NCBI GenBank assembly: GCA_900766975.1
Contig: CAAFXO010000034.1
Coordinates: 1-41,568 of the forward strand
DNA from: Bacteroidales bacterium
GTDB taxonomy: Bacteria > Bacteroidota > Bacteroidia > Bacteroidales > Muribaculaceae
Reading direction: 5' to 3'
DNA: 41,568 bases
Part shown: one piece after another, positions 7,927 through 16,219 of the stretch
Layout of the letters: the number at the start of each line of letters is the position of its first letter
Numbering within the stretch: position 1 is the first letter of the stretch
Made by a program: the position numbers and the translations under genes
Notes under the pieces: generated by a model
What the model saw: only the letters and a program-made list of their open reading frames with translations
What the model was told of the DNA's origin: nothing
Database searches by the model: none

Positions 7927-9120
7927 ATGAATCTAATTTCCACGAGAATCAACAATCTTTCGACATCAGCCACACTGGCTATGTTGCAGAAGACCAACGA
8001 GCTGCGTGCCGCAGGTGTAGACATCATCGGCATGTCGGCTGGAGAGCCGGATTTCGACACCCCGGCTCACATCAAAGAGGCGGGACAAAGAGCCATCGCC
8101 GAGAACTATTCGCGCTATACAGCAGTGGCAGGCTATGAGTCATTGCGCCGTGCCATCTGCGATAAGCTCCGTCGTGAGAATGGCTTGGACTATGAGCCCT
8201 CACAGATCGTGGTGGGCAATGGTGCCAAGCAAGAACTCGCCAACGCCCTCCTGGCTGTGGTCGACCCCGGTGATGAAGTGCTGATCCCAACTCCGGCGTG
8301 GGTGTCGTATGTAGAGATGGTGAAACTCGCCGAAGGTGTCGCCGTAACTATCGAAGCCTCCGCCGAGCATGACTTCAAGATCACTGCCGATCAACTCGAG
8401 CAAGCCATCACTCCTCGCAGCAAGGTGCTGATGCTCAACTCCCCCTGCAATCCTACAGGATCCGTCTATAGCGAAGAGGAATTGGAAGCTCTCGCCGAAG
8501 TGCTCCGCCGTCACCCCGAGATTATCATACTCTCCGATGAAATCTACGAACATATCAACTTCCGCGGAGGTGTCAAGAGCTTTGCCACCCTCCCGGGCAT
8601 GAAAGATCGCACCATCCTGATCAACGGCGTGTCGAAAGCCTACGCCATGACCGGCTGGCGCATCGGATATATGGCAGCCCCGGCTCAGATCGCCAAAGCA
8701 GTGACCAAACTTCAAGGACAATACACCTCGGGAGCCTCTTCTATAGCCCAAAAAGCGGCTGAAGCTGCCTATATCGGCGACCAGACTTGTGTCGAAGAGA
8801 TGAGAGAAGCATTCGAGCGTCGCAGCCGACTGATCTATCAATTGGCATCCGAAATTCCGGGGTGGCGTTGCAATCGTCCCGAAGGAGCATTCTACCTTCT
8901 TCCCGATGTCAAGTCGCTGATCGGCAAGAAGGCCGGCGATAAGGTCATCACCTCGAGTGGCGACTATGTGATGTATCTGCTCGAAGAGGCTCATGTGGCT
9001 TGTGTCGATGGTGCCGCATTCTGTGCCGACGGTCATATCCGCCTATCCTACGCCACCTCCGACGACAACATCCGCGAAGCCATGAAACGCATCCGCGAAG
9101 CCACCGAAAAGTTGAGCTAA
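7927..9120 (+). CDS. Class I/II pyridoxal phosphate-dependent aminotransferase (aspartate aminotransferase type)
   Basis: A 397-residue fold-type I aminotransferase, most like the AspB/AspC subgroup Ib that transfers the amino group between aspartate and 2-oxoglutarate. The PLP lysine is K237 in NGVSKAYAMTGWRIGY. Other conserved parts are SAGEPDFDTP near the N-terminus, VGNGAKQEL (phosphate-binding turn), NSPCNPTGSVYS and a LSDEIYEHI strand with the PLP-contacting Asp and Tyr. The C-terminal HIRLSYATSDDNI holds the substrate-carboxylate arginine. Substrate specificity within class I cannot be fixed by reading alone. It appears to be the last gene of the plus-strand run before the parA promoter. 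Confidence 0.93.
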   Translation: MNLISTRINNLSTSATLAMLQKTNELRAAGVDIIGMSAGEPDFDTPAHIKEAGQRAIAENYSRYTAVAGYESLRRAICDKLRRENGLDYEPSQIVVGNGAKQELANALLAVVDPGDEVLIPTPAWVSYVEMVKLAEGVAVTIEASAEHDFKITADQLEQAITPRSKVLMLNSPCNPTGSVYSEEELEALAEVLRRHPEIIILSDEIYEHINFRGGVKSFATLPGMKDRTILINGVSKAYAMTGWRIGYMAAPAQIAKAVTKLQGQYTSGASSIAQKAAEAAYIGDQTCVEEMREAFERRSRLIYQLASEIPGWRCNRPEGAFYLLPDVKSLIGKKAGDKVITSSGDYVMYLLEEAHVACVDGAAFCADGHIRLSYATSDDNIREAMKRIREATEKLS

Positions 9121-9225
9121 GTGCCTGCTCCAAAGAGTGTTATTTCTATGGCGATAATATATTGCCGGGAGAAAAATTAACATTTTTTGATAAAAATTGG
9201 GTGATAAAAAGAGCTGATTTTAACA

Positions 9226-9243
9226 CTATTATTCGGATAATAG
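9226..9243. promoter_or_regulatory. Perfect inverted repeat over the -33 region of parA, candidate operator
   Basis: CTATTAT (9226-9232) and ATAATAG (9237-9243) are exact reverse complements with a TCGG spacer. The -33-like TTCG (9232-9235) lies at its centre, 20 bp from the -7 box at 9256. A protein bound here would block the promoter. ParA or ParB autoregulation is an attractive guess, not shown. Confidence 0.55.
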
Positions 9244-9263
9244 CCAAAAAATCACTATTTTTG
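9232..9263 (+). promoter_or_regulatory. Promoter of the parAB operon
   Basis: The -33 element is TTCG at 9232-9235 (3 of 4 against TTTG), followed by a 20-bp spacer and an exact -7 box TATTTTTG at 9256-9263. The predicted start near 9270 is only about ten bases before the ATG at 9281, so the mRNA would have a very short leader. Confidence 0.75.
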
Positions 9264-9280
9264 TGGATTAATTCGCTTAT

Positions 9281-10054
9281 ATGGGAAAAGTAATAGCAAT
9301 AGCAAATCAGAAGGGTGGTGTGGGTAAGACCACAACAGCCTTCAATCTTGGGGCTTGTCTGGCTACGGACAAGCAGCGCGTGCTGCTTGTAGATGCTGAC
9401 CCGCAAGCCAACGCCACGTCAGGTATAGGGGTGGAGCCGACTGATACGGATGCTACCATCTATGAATGTCTGATCGACGAATATCCCACACCCGATGCGA
9501 TAATGCACACCCGAATCAAGGGGCTCGACATCATCCCCTCGCGCATCGATTTGGTCGGTGCCGAGGTCGAGTTGATGAACCGTCCCGACCGCGAACGCAC
9601 CCTGTCGCGAGTGCTCGAAAGCGTCAGAGATGACTACGACTATATTCTTATCGACTGTAGCCCATCGTTGGGTATCATCACGGTCAATGCCCTGACCGCC
9701 GCCGACTCGGTGCTCATACCGGTGCAAGCCGAATATTTCGCCTTGGAGGGTATCGCTCAGCTCCTCAACACCGTGAGAATCATCAAGACTCGTCTCCGTC
9801 CACAGCTCGAGATCGAGGGATTCCTCCTCACCATGTATGATGCGCGCCTTCGTCTCGCCAATCAGATCTTCGAAGAGCTTAAGGGGCACTTCGGCGATAT
9901 GGTGTTCTCGACTGTAATCCCTCGCAATATCAAGTTGTCGGAATCGCCGAGTCATGGTCTCCCGGTGATCTTGTATGATCCCGATTCGCGTGGCGCTATC
10001 GCCTATACACAGTTATCCAAAGAACTACGAACCAGAAATAGGAAAAAGAGATGA
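9281..10054 (+). CDS. parA: ParA/Soj-family chromosome partitioning ATPase
   Basis: A 257-residue ParA-type ATPase that, with ParB, moves origin regions apart. The deviant Walker A box is KGGVGKTTTAFNLG (K11 is the signature lysine, K16 the P-loop lysine). Walker A' is LVDADPQANAT and the Walker B strand is YILIDCSPSLG. There is no N-terminal DNA-binding extension, as is usual for chromosomal ParA rather than the large plasmid type. It overlaps parB by 4 bp (ATGA at 10051-10054). The short leader and the inverted repeat over its -33 box suggest tight promoter control. Confidence 0.96.
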   Translation: MGKVIAIANQKGGVGKTTTAFNLGACLATDKQRVLLVDADPQANATSGIGVEPTDTDATIYECLIDEYPTPDAIMHTRIKGLDIIPSRIDLVGAEVELMNRPDRERTLSRVLESVRDDYDYILIDCSPSLGIITVNALTAADSVLIPVQAEYFALEGIAQLLNTVRIIKTRLRPQLEIEGFLLTMYDARLRLANQIFEELKGHFGDMVFSTVIPRNIKLSESPSHGLPVILYDPDSRGAIAYTQLSKELRTRNRKKR

Positions 10055-10908
10055 AAGAGAAGAGGAATGCATTAGGCCGTGGGCTTGACTCCCTGATCAG
10101 CATGGGAGAGATACGCACGGATGGGAGTTCGGCAATATCGGAGATCGATATAGCGCGGATAGTGCCCAATCCCGACCAGCCGCGACGCACCTTCTCCGAA
10201 GAGAGCCTCAATGAGTTGGCTACCTCTATCCGCGAATTGGGCATCGTGCAGCCTCTTACGTTGCGTCTCACCGATACCGGCAACTATCAGATCATCGCCG
10301 GAGAGAGAAGATGGCGTGCTGCGGCTCGCGCCGGCCTCACCACCGTGCCGGCTTATATCCGCACCGTCTCCGACTCCGAAATGACCGAGATGGCGCTGAT
10401 CGAAAATATCCAGCGCGAAGATCTCAATTCGATAGAGGTGGCGCTCGGCTTCAAGAAGCTGATCGACACCTACTCTCTGACACAAGAACGACTGTCAGAG
10501 CGCCTCGGCAAGAATCGTGCCACCATCGCTAACCATCTACGTCTGCTCAAGTTGCCCGCCGAGATTCAGCTCGGACTTCGCGACCGCCTCATCGACATGG
10601 GGCACGCTCGCGCCATTTTGGCGGTCACCGAACCCAAGGAGCAGCTCCGCCTCTATAAGAAGATCCTCAAAGAGGGCCTCTCGGTGAGAGCTGTCGAAAA
10701 GATGGCTCGCGAGATCGCCGAAGGGAAGAAGCAGGAGCGCAAGCAAGCCGAAGCTGTCAACGATCCATACGCCGGGATTGTCGACAAGTTGTCGCAACGC
10801 TTCAGCATGCCGGTGAAATTCGCTCGCAACGCCAACGGACGCGGTTCGATAACAATTAAATTCGCCTCAGACGATGAGTTGCACCGTCTGATCAAGGCGC
10901 TTGAATAA
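10051..10908 (+). CDS. parB: ParB/Spo0J chromosome partitioning protein
   Basis: A 285-residue ParB. It starts with the RNALGRGLDSLI motif that contacts ParA. The CTP-binding ParB/Srx domain includes NPDQPRRTF, IVQPLTLR and the GERRWRAA box, followed by ALIENIQREDLN. The helix-turn-helix for parS recognition is LTQERLSERLGKNRATIANH with a LRLLKLP helix. The C-terminal 40-50 residues look like the dimerisation domain (GRGSITIKFASDDELHRLI). All parts are present in the usual order. No parS-like 16-bp palindrome (around CACGTG) was noticed in the window, so the binding sites probably lie elsewhere. Confidence 0.96.
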   Translation: MKEKRNALGRGLDSLISMGEIRTDGSSAISEIDIARIVPNPDQPRRTFSEESLNELATSIRELGIVQPLTLRLTDTGNYQIIAGERRWRAAARAGLTTVPAYIRTVSDSEMTEMALIENIQREDLNSIEVALGFKKLIDTYSLTQERLSERLGKNRATIANHLRLLKLPAEIQLGLRDRLIDMGHARAILAVTEPKEQLRLYKKILKEGLSVRAVEKMAREIAEGKKQERKQAEAVNDPYAGIVDKLSQRFSMPVKFARNANGRGSITIKFASDDELHRLIKALE

Positions 10909-10984
10909 CCCTGATCATAACACCTCCCCGACGTAGCACTGCCCACTGACATTTGCGACCGACCGGAGGTGGATAGATAAAGTG

Positions 10985-11710
10985 ATGAAAAGAGACAAAA
11001 GTAACGAAATGCCGACACGACTCCCGGAGAGGGTGCTCTTGATGGTGTTGTGTATACTTTTGGTGATGCCATTCGATTACTTCACTCCGCGAGTGATGGC
11101 GCAGACCCCCGATCCGGAGACTGTCGCCCTTGATAGCATCCCTCCGCTCGACAGCATCCCTCCGACCGAAGTTCGGGCTGACGATTACGTCTACACCGAA
11201 GATGGGAAGATACCCTTCAACCCCTCGCCGGCGCGTGCCGTATGGCTCTCGGCGCTATGCCCCGGACTCGGCCAGATCTATAACAGACGCTACTGGAAGC
11301 TCCCCATAGTGATCGGTGGTTTCATGGGATTAGCTTACGCTACGAGCTGGAACAACGGTCAGTATAAAGACTATATGCAGGGATATAGCGACCTGCTCGA
11401 TAATGACCCGTCGACCTGCTCTTATATGGACTTCTTCCCGCCCACCACTACGGAGGAGAGTCTGGACCACAGCTGGTTGGAGCGAGTGTTCAAAAGTCGC
11501 AAAGACCAGGCGCGAAGATTTCGCGACATGTGCATCATCGGCATAGTGGCGCTCTACGCCCTCTGCATGCTTGATGCATACGTCGATGCATCGTTAACCC
11601 ACTTTGACGTCTCGCCCGACCTCTCGATCGACTGGGCGCCAACGCTGATGTCACAACCGGGACGTAGCGGCAAGCCCGCTATCGGACTGAACTGGGCTCT
11701 GACTTTCTAA
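10985..11710 (+). CDS. DUF5683 domain-containing membrane protein
   Basis: About 241 residues. An N-terminal hydrophobic segment (LLMVLCILLVMPF) ending near VMAQ looks like a signal sequence. The DUF5683 core starts at SPARAVWLSALCPGLGQIYNRRYWKLPIVIGG and continues into a second hydrophobic stretch, a polar loop (GQYKDYMQGYSDLLDN) and a late membrane segment (MCIIGIVALYALCMLDAYVDA). The product is probably in the envelope. The function is unknown. The gene sits between parB and the lytic transglycosylase gene, a neighbourhood I remember from other Bacteroidales. I prefer the ATG at 10985 over the GTG one codon earlier. A 16-bp near-repeat (AAACTCTCTAC.CATC) occurs twice just after its stop codon, at 11713 and 11738. 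Confidence 0.85.
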   Translation: MKRDKSNEMPTRLPERVLLMVLCILLVMPFDYFTPRVMAQTPDPETVALDSIPPLDSIPPTEVRADDYVYTEDGKIPFNPSPARAVWLSALCPGLGQIYNRRYWKLPIVIGGFMGLAYATSWNNGQYKDYMQGYSDLLDNDPSTCSYMDFFPPTTTEESLDHSWLERVFKSRKDQARRFRDMCIIGIVALYALCMLDAYVDASLTHFDVSPDLSIDWAPTLMSQPGRSGKPAIGLNWALTF

Positions 11711-11712
11711 GA

Positions 11713-11753
11713 AAACTCTCTACTCATCTGAAATAGTAAACTCTCTACACATC
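11713..11753 (+). repeat. Imperfect 25-bp direct repeat after the DUF5683 stop codon
   Basis: AAACTCTCTACTCATC (11713-11728) and AAACTCTCTACACATC (11738-11753) differ at one of 16 positions and are offset by 25 bp. They fill most of the 51-bp gap between the DUF5683 gene and the transglycosylase gene. Confidence 0.75.
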
Positions 11754-11761
11754 ATAACGAT

Positions 11762-13537
11762 ATGAATAGAAAACTCATAACCATAGCAGCGGCGGCGATA
11801 ATGGCGCTGGTGCCGGCATTGGAGATGAATGCCGACAAGGCTAAAACCGTGCTCGACCTCAAGAGCGATATCACCGACTCCGATATCATCTATCCCGAGA
11901 GCTACGAAGTCGATACCCGGAAGATGCTCGAGGGGTGGTATCTGAAGAACTATACCGCCACCGACGACCGCTACAAGACGCAAAGCGATGTCGAGGCCTC
12001 TGACGAAGTGATCAGAGAGCGTCTCTCTCGTCTCAACACCGTGATTGAGATGCCTTTCAATCAGATCGTGAAGAGCTATATCGAGCGATACACCAAGAGG
12101 GGACGCTCCACCGTGCCGGTGCTGTTGGGTCTGAGCATCTATTATACGCCGATCTTCGAGCAGGCTCTCGAAGAGAATGGTCTGCCATTGGAGCTGAAGT
12201 ATCTGCCGGTGATCGAATCTGCCCTCAACCCGAATGCCGTCTCCAAGCATGGCGCCAGTGGTCTCTGGCAGTTCACCTTGGCTGCAGGTCGCGGCCTCGA
12301 TATGGAGATTTCGTCGCTGGTCGATGAGCGTCGCGACCCATACGTATCTTCAGCCAAAGCGGCTAAACTCCTCAAAGACCTCTACAATACCTACGGCGAC
12401 TGGTCGCTGGCTATCGCTGCCTATAACTGCGGCCCCGGCACTGTCAACAAGGCGCTCCGTCGCGCCGGAGGCGATCAAGCCTCTCACGATTTCTGGTCGA
12501 TCTATAATTACCTCCCCGCTGAAACTCGTGGATATGTCCCCATGTTCATCGCCGCAAATTATGTGATGAACTATTATCCATATCATAACATCAGCCCCGT
12601 GCTCGCCACAAAGCCCCTCATCACCGACACTCTGATGATCTCACGTCGCGTGCACTTCAACCAAATCTCCAAGGTGCTCAACATCCCCTTGGATGAACTC
12701 CGTGTGCTCAATCCCCAATTCCGCGCTGATATCATCCCCGGCAATAGCGAACATGCCTACACTCTGGTGCTCCCCTCACAGCAGATCCAAGCATATATCA
12801 TGAGTGAAGATGAAATCTTGGGTTATGAAGCTGAACTTTATGCTCAGCGCACGGATGCCGTGCCGGGCGATCAGCCTGCCGACGGCGATGTGGCTATGGT
12901 GGAAGAAACTTCGATCTATGACGATGTGCCTGCCACCGACGATGCTCCCATCGAGACAACTCCCGTCACAACCTCTCCCACTGTGAGGAAGGCTTCGAGC
13001 GGAGCCACCAAGACCGTCTCGCACAAGGTCGAACCGGGCGAAACTTTGGCCTCTATCGCCACCAAATACAATGTCACTGTCGCTGACATCAAGGGATGGA
13101 ACAATCTGACTCGCAACTCCGTGCGCACCGGGCAGATGCTCCGCATCACCACCTCGCGCGAAATAGCTGACGCTTCGGGTGCCAAGGCTGTGGCTCCATC
13201 CAAGCAGGAAACATACGCTTCGCAAAGCAGCACGGCTCAATCTCCCAAGAAGAAAAAGACTGACACCACTGCTGCCTCTTCCAAGAAAAAAGATAAAAAA
13301 GGTAAGAAACAAAAGAAGGCTGCCACATCCCACAGCGTGAAGAGTGGCGAAAACCTCTCTACCATCGCCAAGAAATATGGCACCACCGTGTCGGCACTGA
13401 AGAAAGCCAACGGACTTAAGGGCGACGAACTTCATCCCGGCGACAAACTGAAACTACCGAGCCAGGGCAAATCGACCTCCAAGAAGAGTTCGAAGTCGAA
13501 ATCCGGCTCTAAATCCAAAAAGAAGAAAAAGAAATGA
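11762..13537 (+). CDS. Membrane-bound-type lytic murein transglycosylase with two LysM domains (MltD-like)
   Basis: A 591-residue exported peptidoglycan-cleaving enzyme. A short hydrophobic N-terminus (LITIAAAAIMALVPA) gives export. The goose-lysozyme-like SLT domain covers roughly residues 120-260, with the catalytic glutamate E152 in LPVIESALNP, then SKHGASGLWQFTLAAGRGL and the AIAAYNCGPGTVNKALR motif. Two LysM modules bind glycan: residues of about 421-465 (HKVEPGETLASIATKYNVTV) and 523-565 (HSVKSGENLSTIAKKYGTTV). Between and after them lie Ser/Lys-rich low-complexity linkers, the last ending in a run of lysines. No lipobox was seen, so the protein may be periplasmic rather than a lipoprotein. 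A strong hairpin follows the stop codon. Confidence 0.93.
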   Translation: MNRKLITIAAAAIMALVPALEMNADKAKTVLDLKSDITDSDIIYPESYEVDTRKMLEGWYLKNYTATDDRYKTQSDVEASDEVIRERLSRLNTVIEMPFNQIVKSYIERYTKRGRSTVPVLLGLSIYYTPIFEQALEENGLPLELKYLPVIESALNPNAVSKHGASGLWQFTLAAGRGLDMEISSLVDERRDPYVSSAKAAKLLKDLYNTYGDWSLAIAAYNCGPGTVNKALRRAGGDQASHDFWSIYNYLPAETRGYVPMFIAANYVMNYYPYHNISPVLATKPLITDTLMISRRVHFNQISKVLNIPLDELRVLNPQFRADIIPGNSEHAYTLVLPSQQIQAYIMSEDEILGYEAELYAQRTDAVPGDQPADGDVAMVEETSIYDDVPATDDAPIETTPVTTSPTVRKASSGATKTVSHKVEPGETLASIATKYNVTVADIKGWNNLTRNSVRTGQMLRITTSREIADASGAKAVAPSKQETYASQSSTAQSPKKKKTDTTAASSKKKDKKGKKQKKAATSHSVKSGENLSTIAKKYGTTVSALKKANGLKGDELHPGDKLKLPSQGKSTSKKSSKSKSGSKSKKKKKK

Positions 13538-13541
13538 TCGG

Positions 13542-13563
13542 CACGCACCCCTCGGGGTGCGTG
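13542..13563 (+). terminator. Strong GC-rich hairpin after the transglycosylase gene
   Basis: CACGCACCCC (13542-13551) and GGGGTGCGTG (13554-13563) are perfectly complementary, giving at least 8-9 stable pairs with a CTCG-type tetraloop, five bases after the stop codon. The following TTGGTCATG is not a T-tract, so termination may need help or the hairpin may protect the 3' end. Confidence 0.6.
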
Positions 13564-13640
13564 TTGGTCATGTCACACACAATAAAGCCATAAACCAAAA
13601 AACACGATAAAATCGAAGAAAACCAAATCAAAATCAGACC

Positions 13641-15032
13641 ATGATTACCGCATTAGTAGTGTTGTTTTTTGTAGGTTACCTCGCTATTGCATTAGAGCAT
13701 CCGCTCCGAGTCGATAAGACGGCGACAGCCCTGATGCTCGGTATGTTGATGTGGGTAATTTACGCGATGGGAGCGGAGTATATCGTTCCCCTATTGGATG
13801 GAGAGGGATTGAAAGCATACGTAGATTCTCATCCGTTGGTGGCGAATGAGAGCCTTCACAAGCAGGCTTTGTCATACGTCACCGATATCAAATTGGTGGA
13901 ATCGCTCGGCGATGTGACGCAGACGCTATTCTTCCTGATTGGCGCGATGACGATCGTCGAATTGGTCGACATCCATGGAGGATTTACGATTATCACACAG
14001 CATATCCGCACACGCAATAAGAAGATCTTGTTGTGGGTGATCTGCGGAGTGACTTTTATCTTCTCGGCAGTGCTCGACAATATGACCACTACGATCGTGA
14101 TGTTGTTGGTGCTCCGCAAGATAGTCGAAGATAAGAGGGAGCGATGGCTATACGCCGGCATGGTCGTGATCTCTGCCAACACCGGTGGCGCATGGAGCCC
14201 TATCGGTGATATCACCACCATTATGCTCTGGGTCAAAGGTAATGTCACTGCCCTCGCCCTGATAGAACGCGTCTTGTTACCCTCGGTGGTGGCGACGATC
14301 GTGCCTCTGCTCATAGTGAGCCGAAGTCTGAAGGGGACACTGCCGGAGCCCAAACAGGATTTGCCCGACCAGACGCATGGCATGTCGAATGCCGAGCGCA
14401 CCACGATACTTTGCCTCGGAGTGCTCGGCCTGCTCTTCGTGCCGGTGTTCAAGAGTATCACCCACTTGCCCCCATTCGTCGGTATGCTCTTCGTGTTGGG
14501 TGCATTGTGGCTATACACTGATATCTTCTACAATGGCAAGCGTATCGAGCGTCGTAAGCAGCACCGTCTTCCCTACGTCGTGTCGCGTATCGATATGCCC
14601 TCGATCCTCTTCTTCTTAGGCATCCTGCTGGCTGTGTCGGTGCTTCAAGCCACCGGCGTATTGGCTGCCATTGCTGCATGGCTCGACGAGTATGTAAGCA
14701 ATGTCTATCTGATCAACATCTTGCTGGGTATGATGTCATCGATCTTCGACAATGTGCCCCTCGTGGCAGGTGTGATGGGTATGTATCCCCTTGCCGACCC
14801 GTCGGCTGTCGGTCATGCTGCATACTTTATGCAAGATGGCATCTTCTGGGAGTTCCTCAGCTACTGTGCCGGTGTGGGTGGTAGCCTCCTGATCATCGGA
14901 TCGGCTGCCGGAGTTATCGCCATGGGATTGGAGAAGATCAATTTCGGCTGGTATCTGAAGAAATTCACCATCCCGGCTCTGTTGGGCTACTTGGCAGGAG
15001 CAGCCACTTATATATTGGAAGTATTAATCTGA
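13641..15032 (+). CDS. nhaD: NhaD-type Na+/H+ antiporter
   Basis: A 463-residue inner-membrane antiporter that exchanges Na+ (or Li+) for protons. It starts with a hydrophobic helix and the EHPLRVDKTATALMLGM segment typical of NhaD, followed by LFFLIGAMTIVELVDIHGGF. The ion-transport signatures are VLDNMTTTIVMLLVLR and ANTGGAWSPIGDITTIMLWV in the first half, and SSIFDNVPLVAGVMGMY with GVGGSLLIIGSAAGVIAMG in the second half. About 11-12 membrane segments can be picked out. trkA and trkH lie 1-4 kb downstream, so the region supports sodium and potassium balance. A CGATAAAATCG element lies 26 bp upstream of its ATG. Confidence 0.95.
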   Translation: MITALVVLFFVGYLAIALEHPLRVDKTATALMLGMLMWVIYAMGAEYIVPLLDGEGLKAYVDSHPLVANESLHKQALSYVTDIKLVESLGDVTQTLFFLIGAMTIVELVDIHGGFTIITQHIRTRNKKILLWVICGVTFIFSAVLDNMTTTIVMLLVLRKIVEDKRERWLYAGMVVISANTGGAWSPIGDITTIMLWVKGNVTALALIERVLLPSVVATIVPLLIVSRSLKGTLPEPKQDLPDQTHGMSNAERTTILCLGVLGLLFVPVFKSITHLPPFVGMLFVLGALWLYTDIFYNGKRIERRKQHRLPYVVSRIDMPSILFFLGILLAVSVLQATGVLAAIAAWLDEYVSNVYLINILLGMMSSIFDNVPLVAGVMGMYPLADPSAVGHAAYFMQDGIFWEFLSYCAGVGGSLLIIGSAAGVIAMGLEKINFGWYLKKFTIPALLGYLAGAATYILEVLI

Positions 15033-15036
15033 TGTA

Positions 15037-16152
15037 ATGATAAAATTTCTTGATCTAAAGAGAGTCACCGAGCGTCATAGCGCAGAGATTGAAGAGGCTG
15101 TGACGAGAGTTGTGAGATCGGGTCGTTATCTCCAGGGTGAGGAGGTGGAGCAATTCGAGCAGGAATACGCCGCCTATATTGGCACCAAGCATGCCATAGG
15201 GTGTGGCAACGGACTCGATGCACTCACGCTGACCTTGCGCGCCATGATCGAACTCGGCAGACTTCGCCCGGGCGACAAGATCTTGGTGCCGGCACATACT
15301 TTCGTCGCTACCTATTTGGCGATTAGCGAGACCGGATTGACTCCGGTAGGCGTGGAGCCAAGTCTCGATACGCTCGAGATAGACACCGATTTGATCGAGA
15401 AAATGATCACACCCGACGTGAAGGGAGTGATGACTGTCCATCTTTATGGTCGATGCTCTTACGACTCGAAGATGGAAGAGGCTTGCCGACGTCACGGGCT
15501 ATTGCTCTTCGAAGATAACGCTCAGGCACAAGGTTGCAGGTATGGTGATAAGCGTACCGGCAGCCTCGGCTTGGCGGCAGGACATAGCTTCTATCCCGGC
15601 AAGAACTTGGGGGCACTCGGCGACGCCGGCGCTGTCACCACCGATGATGATCAGCTCGCCGAAACGATCCGTCAGATAGCCAACTATGGATCCTCGCGCA
15701 AGTATGTCTTCAAATTCCGGGGACGCAATTCGCGCCTCGATGAGATGCAGGCAGCAATACTCCGCGTCAAATTACGTTATCTTGATGAAGAGAATGATCT
15801 GAGACGTCGCATTGCACGCATTTATCTCGATGAAATCGAGAATAATCGGGTCGTATTGCCCAAAATCGAGAATTGGGATAGCCATGTGTTTCATATCTTC
15901 CCTATTTTGTGCGAAAAACGCGATGAAATGCGGAATTTTCTTGCCGAAAACGGGGTGGAGACACTTATCCACTATCCGATAGCTCCCCACTGTCAGGAGT
16001 GCTACCGAGACAGCGAGCCGGCGAAAACGAAGATGCCGATTACGGATATGATCCATGCCCGCGAGATCTCTCTTCCCATCTCCCCGGTGATGGAGGAGGA
16101 TGATGCCCGGCGTGTGGCAGAGATCATCAATCGTTGGCATCCCGACGATTGA
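15037..16152 (+). CDS. DegT/DnrJ/EryC1/StrS-family sugar aminotransferase
   Basis: A 371-residue PLP enzyme of the family that puts amino groups on nucleotide-activated keto-sugars (FdtB/QdtB/DesV-like). The N-terminus reads IKFLDLKRVTERHSAEIEEAV, then SGRYLQGEEVEQFEQEYAAY and IGCGNGLDALTLTLRA. The PLP lysine is K189 in HSFYPGKNLGALGDAGA. The LFEDNAQAQG segment holds the Asp that contacts the pyridine nitrogen. The exact sugar product is not readable. It starts 4 bp after nhaD and is followed by trkA, not by other sugar-nucleotide genes, so its pathway partners must be elsewhere. Confidence 0.9.
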   Translation: MIKFLDLKRVTERHSAEIEEAVTRVVRSGRYLQGEEVEQFEQEYAAYIGTKHAIGCGNGLDALTLTLRAMIELGRLRPGDKILVPAHTFVATYLAISETGLTPVGVEPSLDTLEIDTDLIEKMITPDVKGVMTVHLYGRCSYDSKMEEACRRHGLLLFEDNAQAQGCRYGDKRTGSLGLAAGHSFYPGKNLGALGDAGAVTTDDDQLAETIRQIANYGSSRKYVFKFRGRNSRLDEMQAAILRVKLRYLDEENDLRRRIARIYLDEIENNRVVLPKIENWDSHVFHIFPILCEKRDEMRNFLAENGVETLIHYPIAPHCQECYRDSEPAKTKMPITDMIHAREISLPISPVMEEDDARRVAEIINRWHPDD

Positions 16153-16219
16153 GTGCGGAAAATAGGGTGGCGAAGTGTGGGAAAGATGGTATAGCAACGA
16201 GATCAAAAGAGAGATAAAG

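Noticed and set aside
9121..10981. Chromosome origin or parS near parAB
   Set aside because: No dnaA gene, no cluster of DnaA boxes and no 16-bp CACGTG-centred palindrome were noticed around these genes.
16175..16219. Upstream ATG giving TrkA 15 extra residues
   Set aside because: The nucleotide-binding domain begins directly at the ATG at 16220; the extra residues are not family-like.
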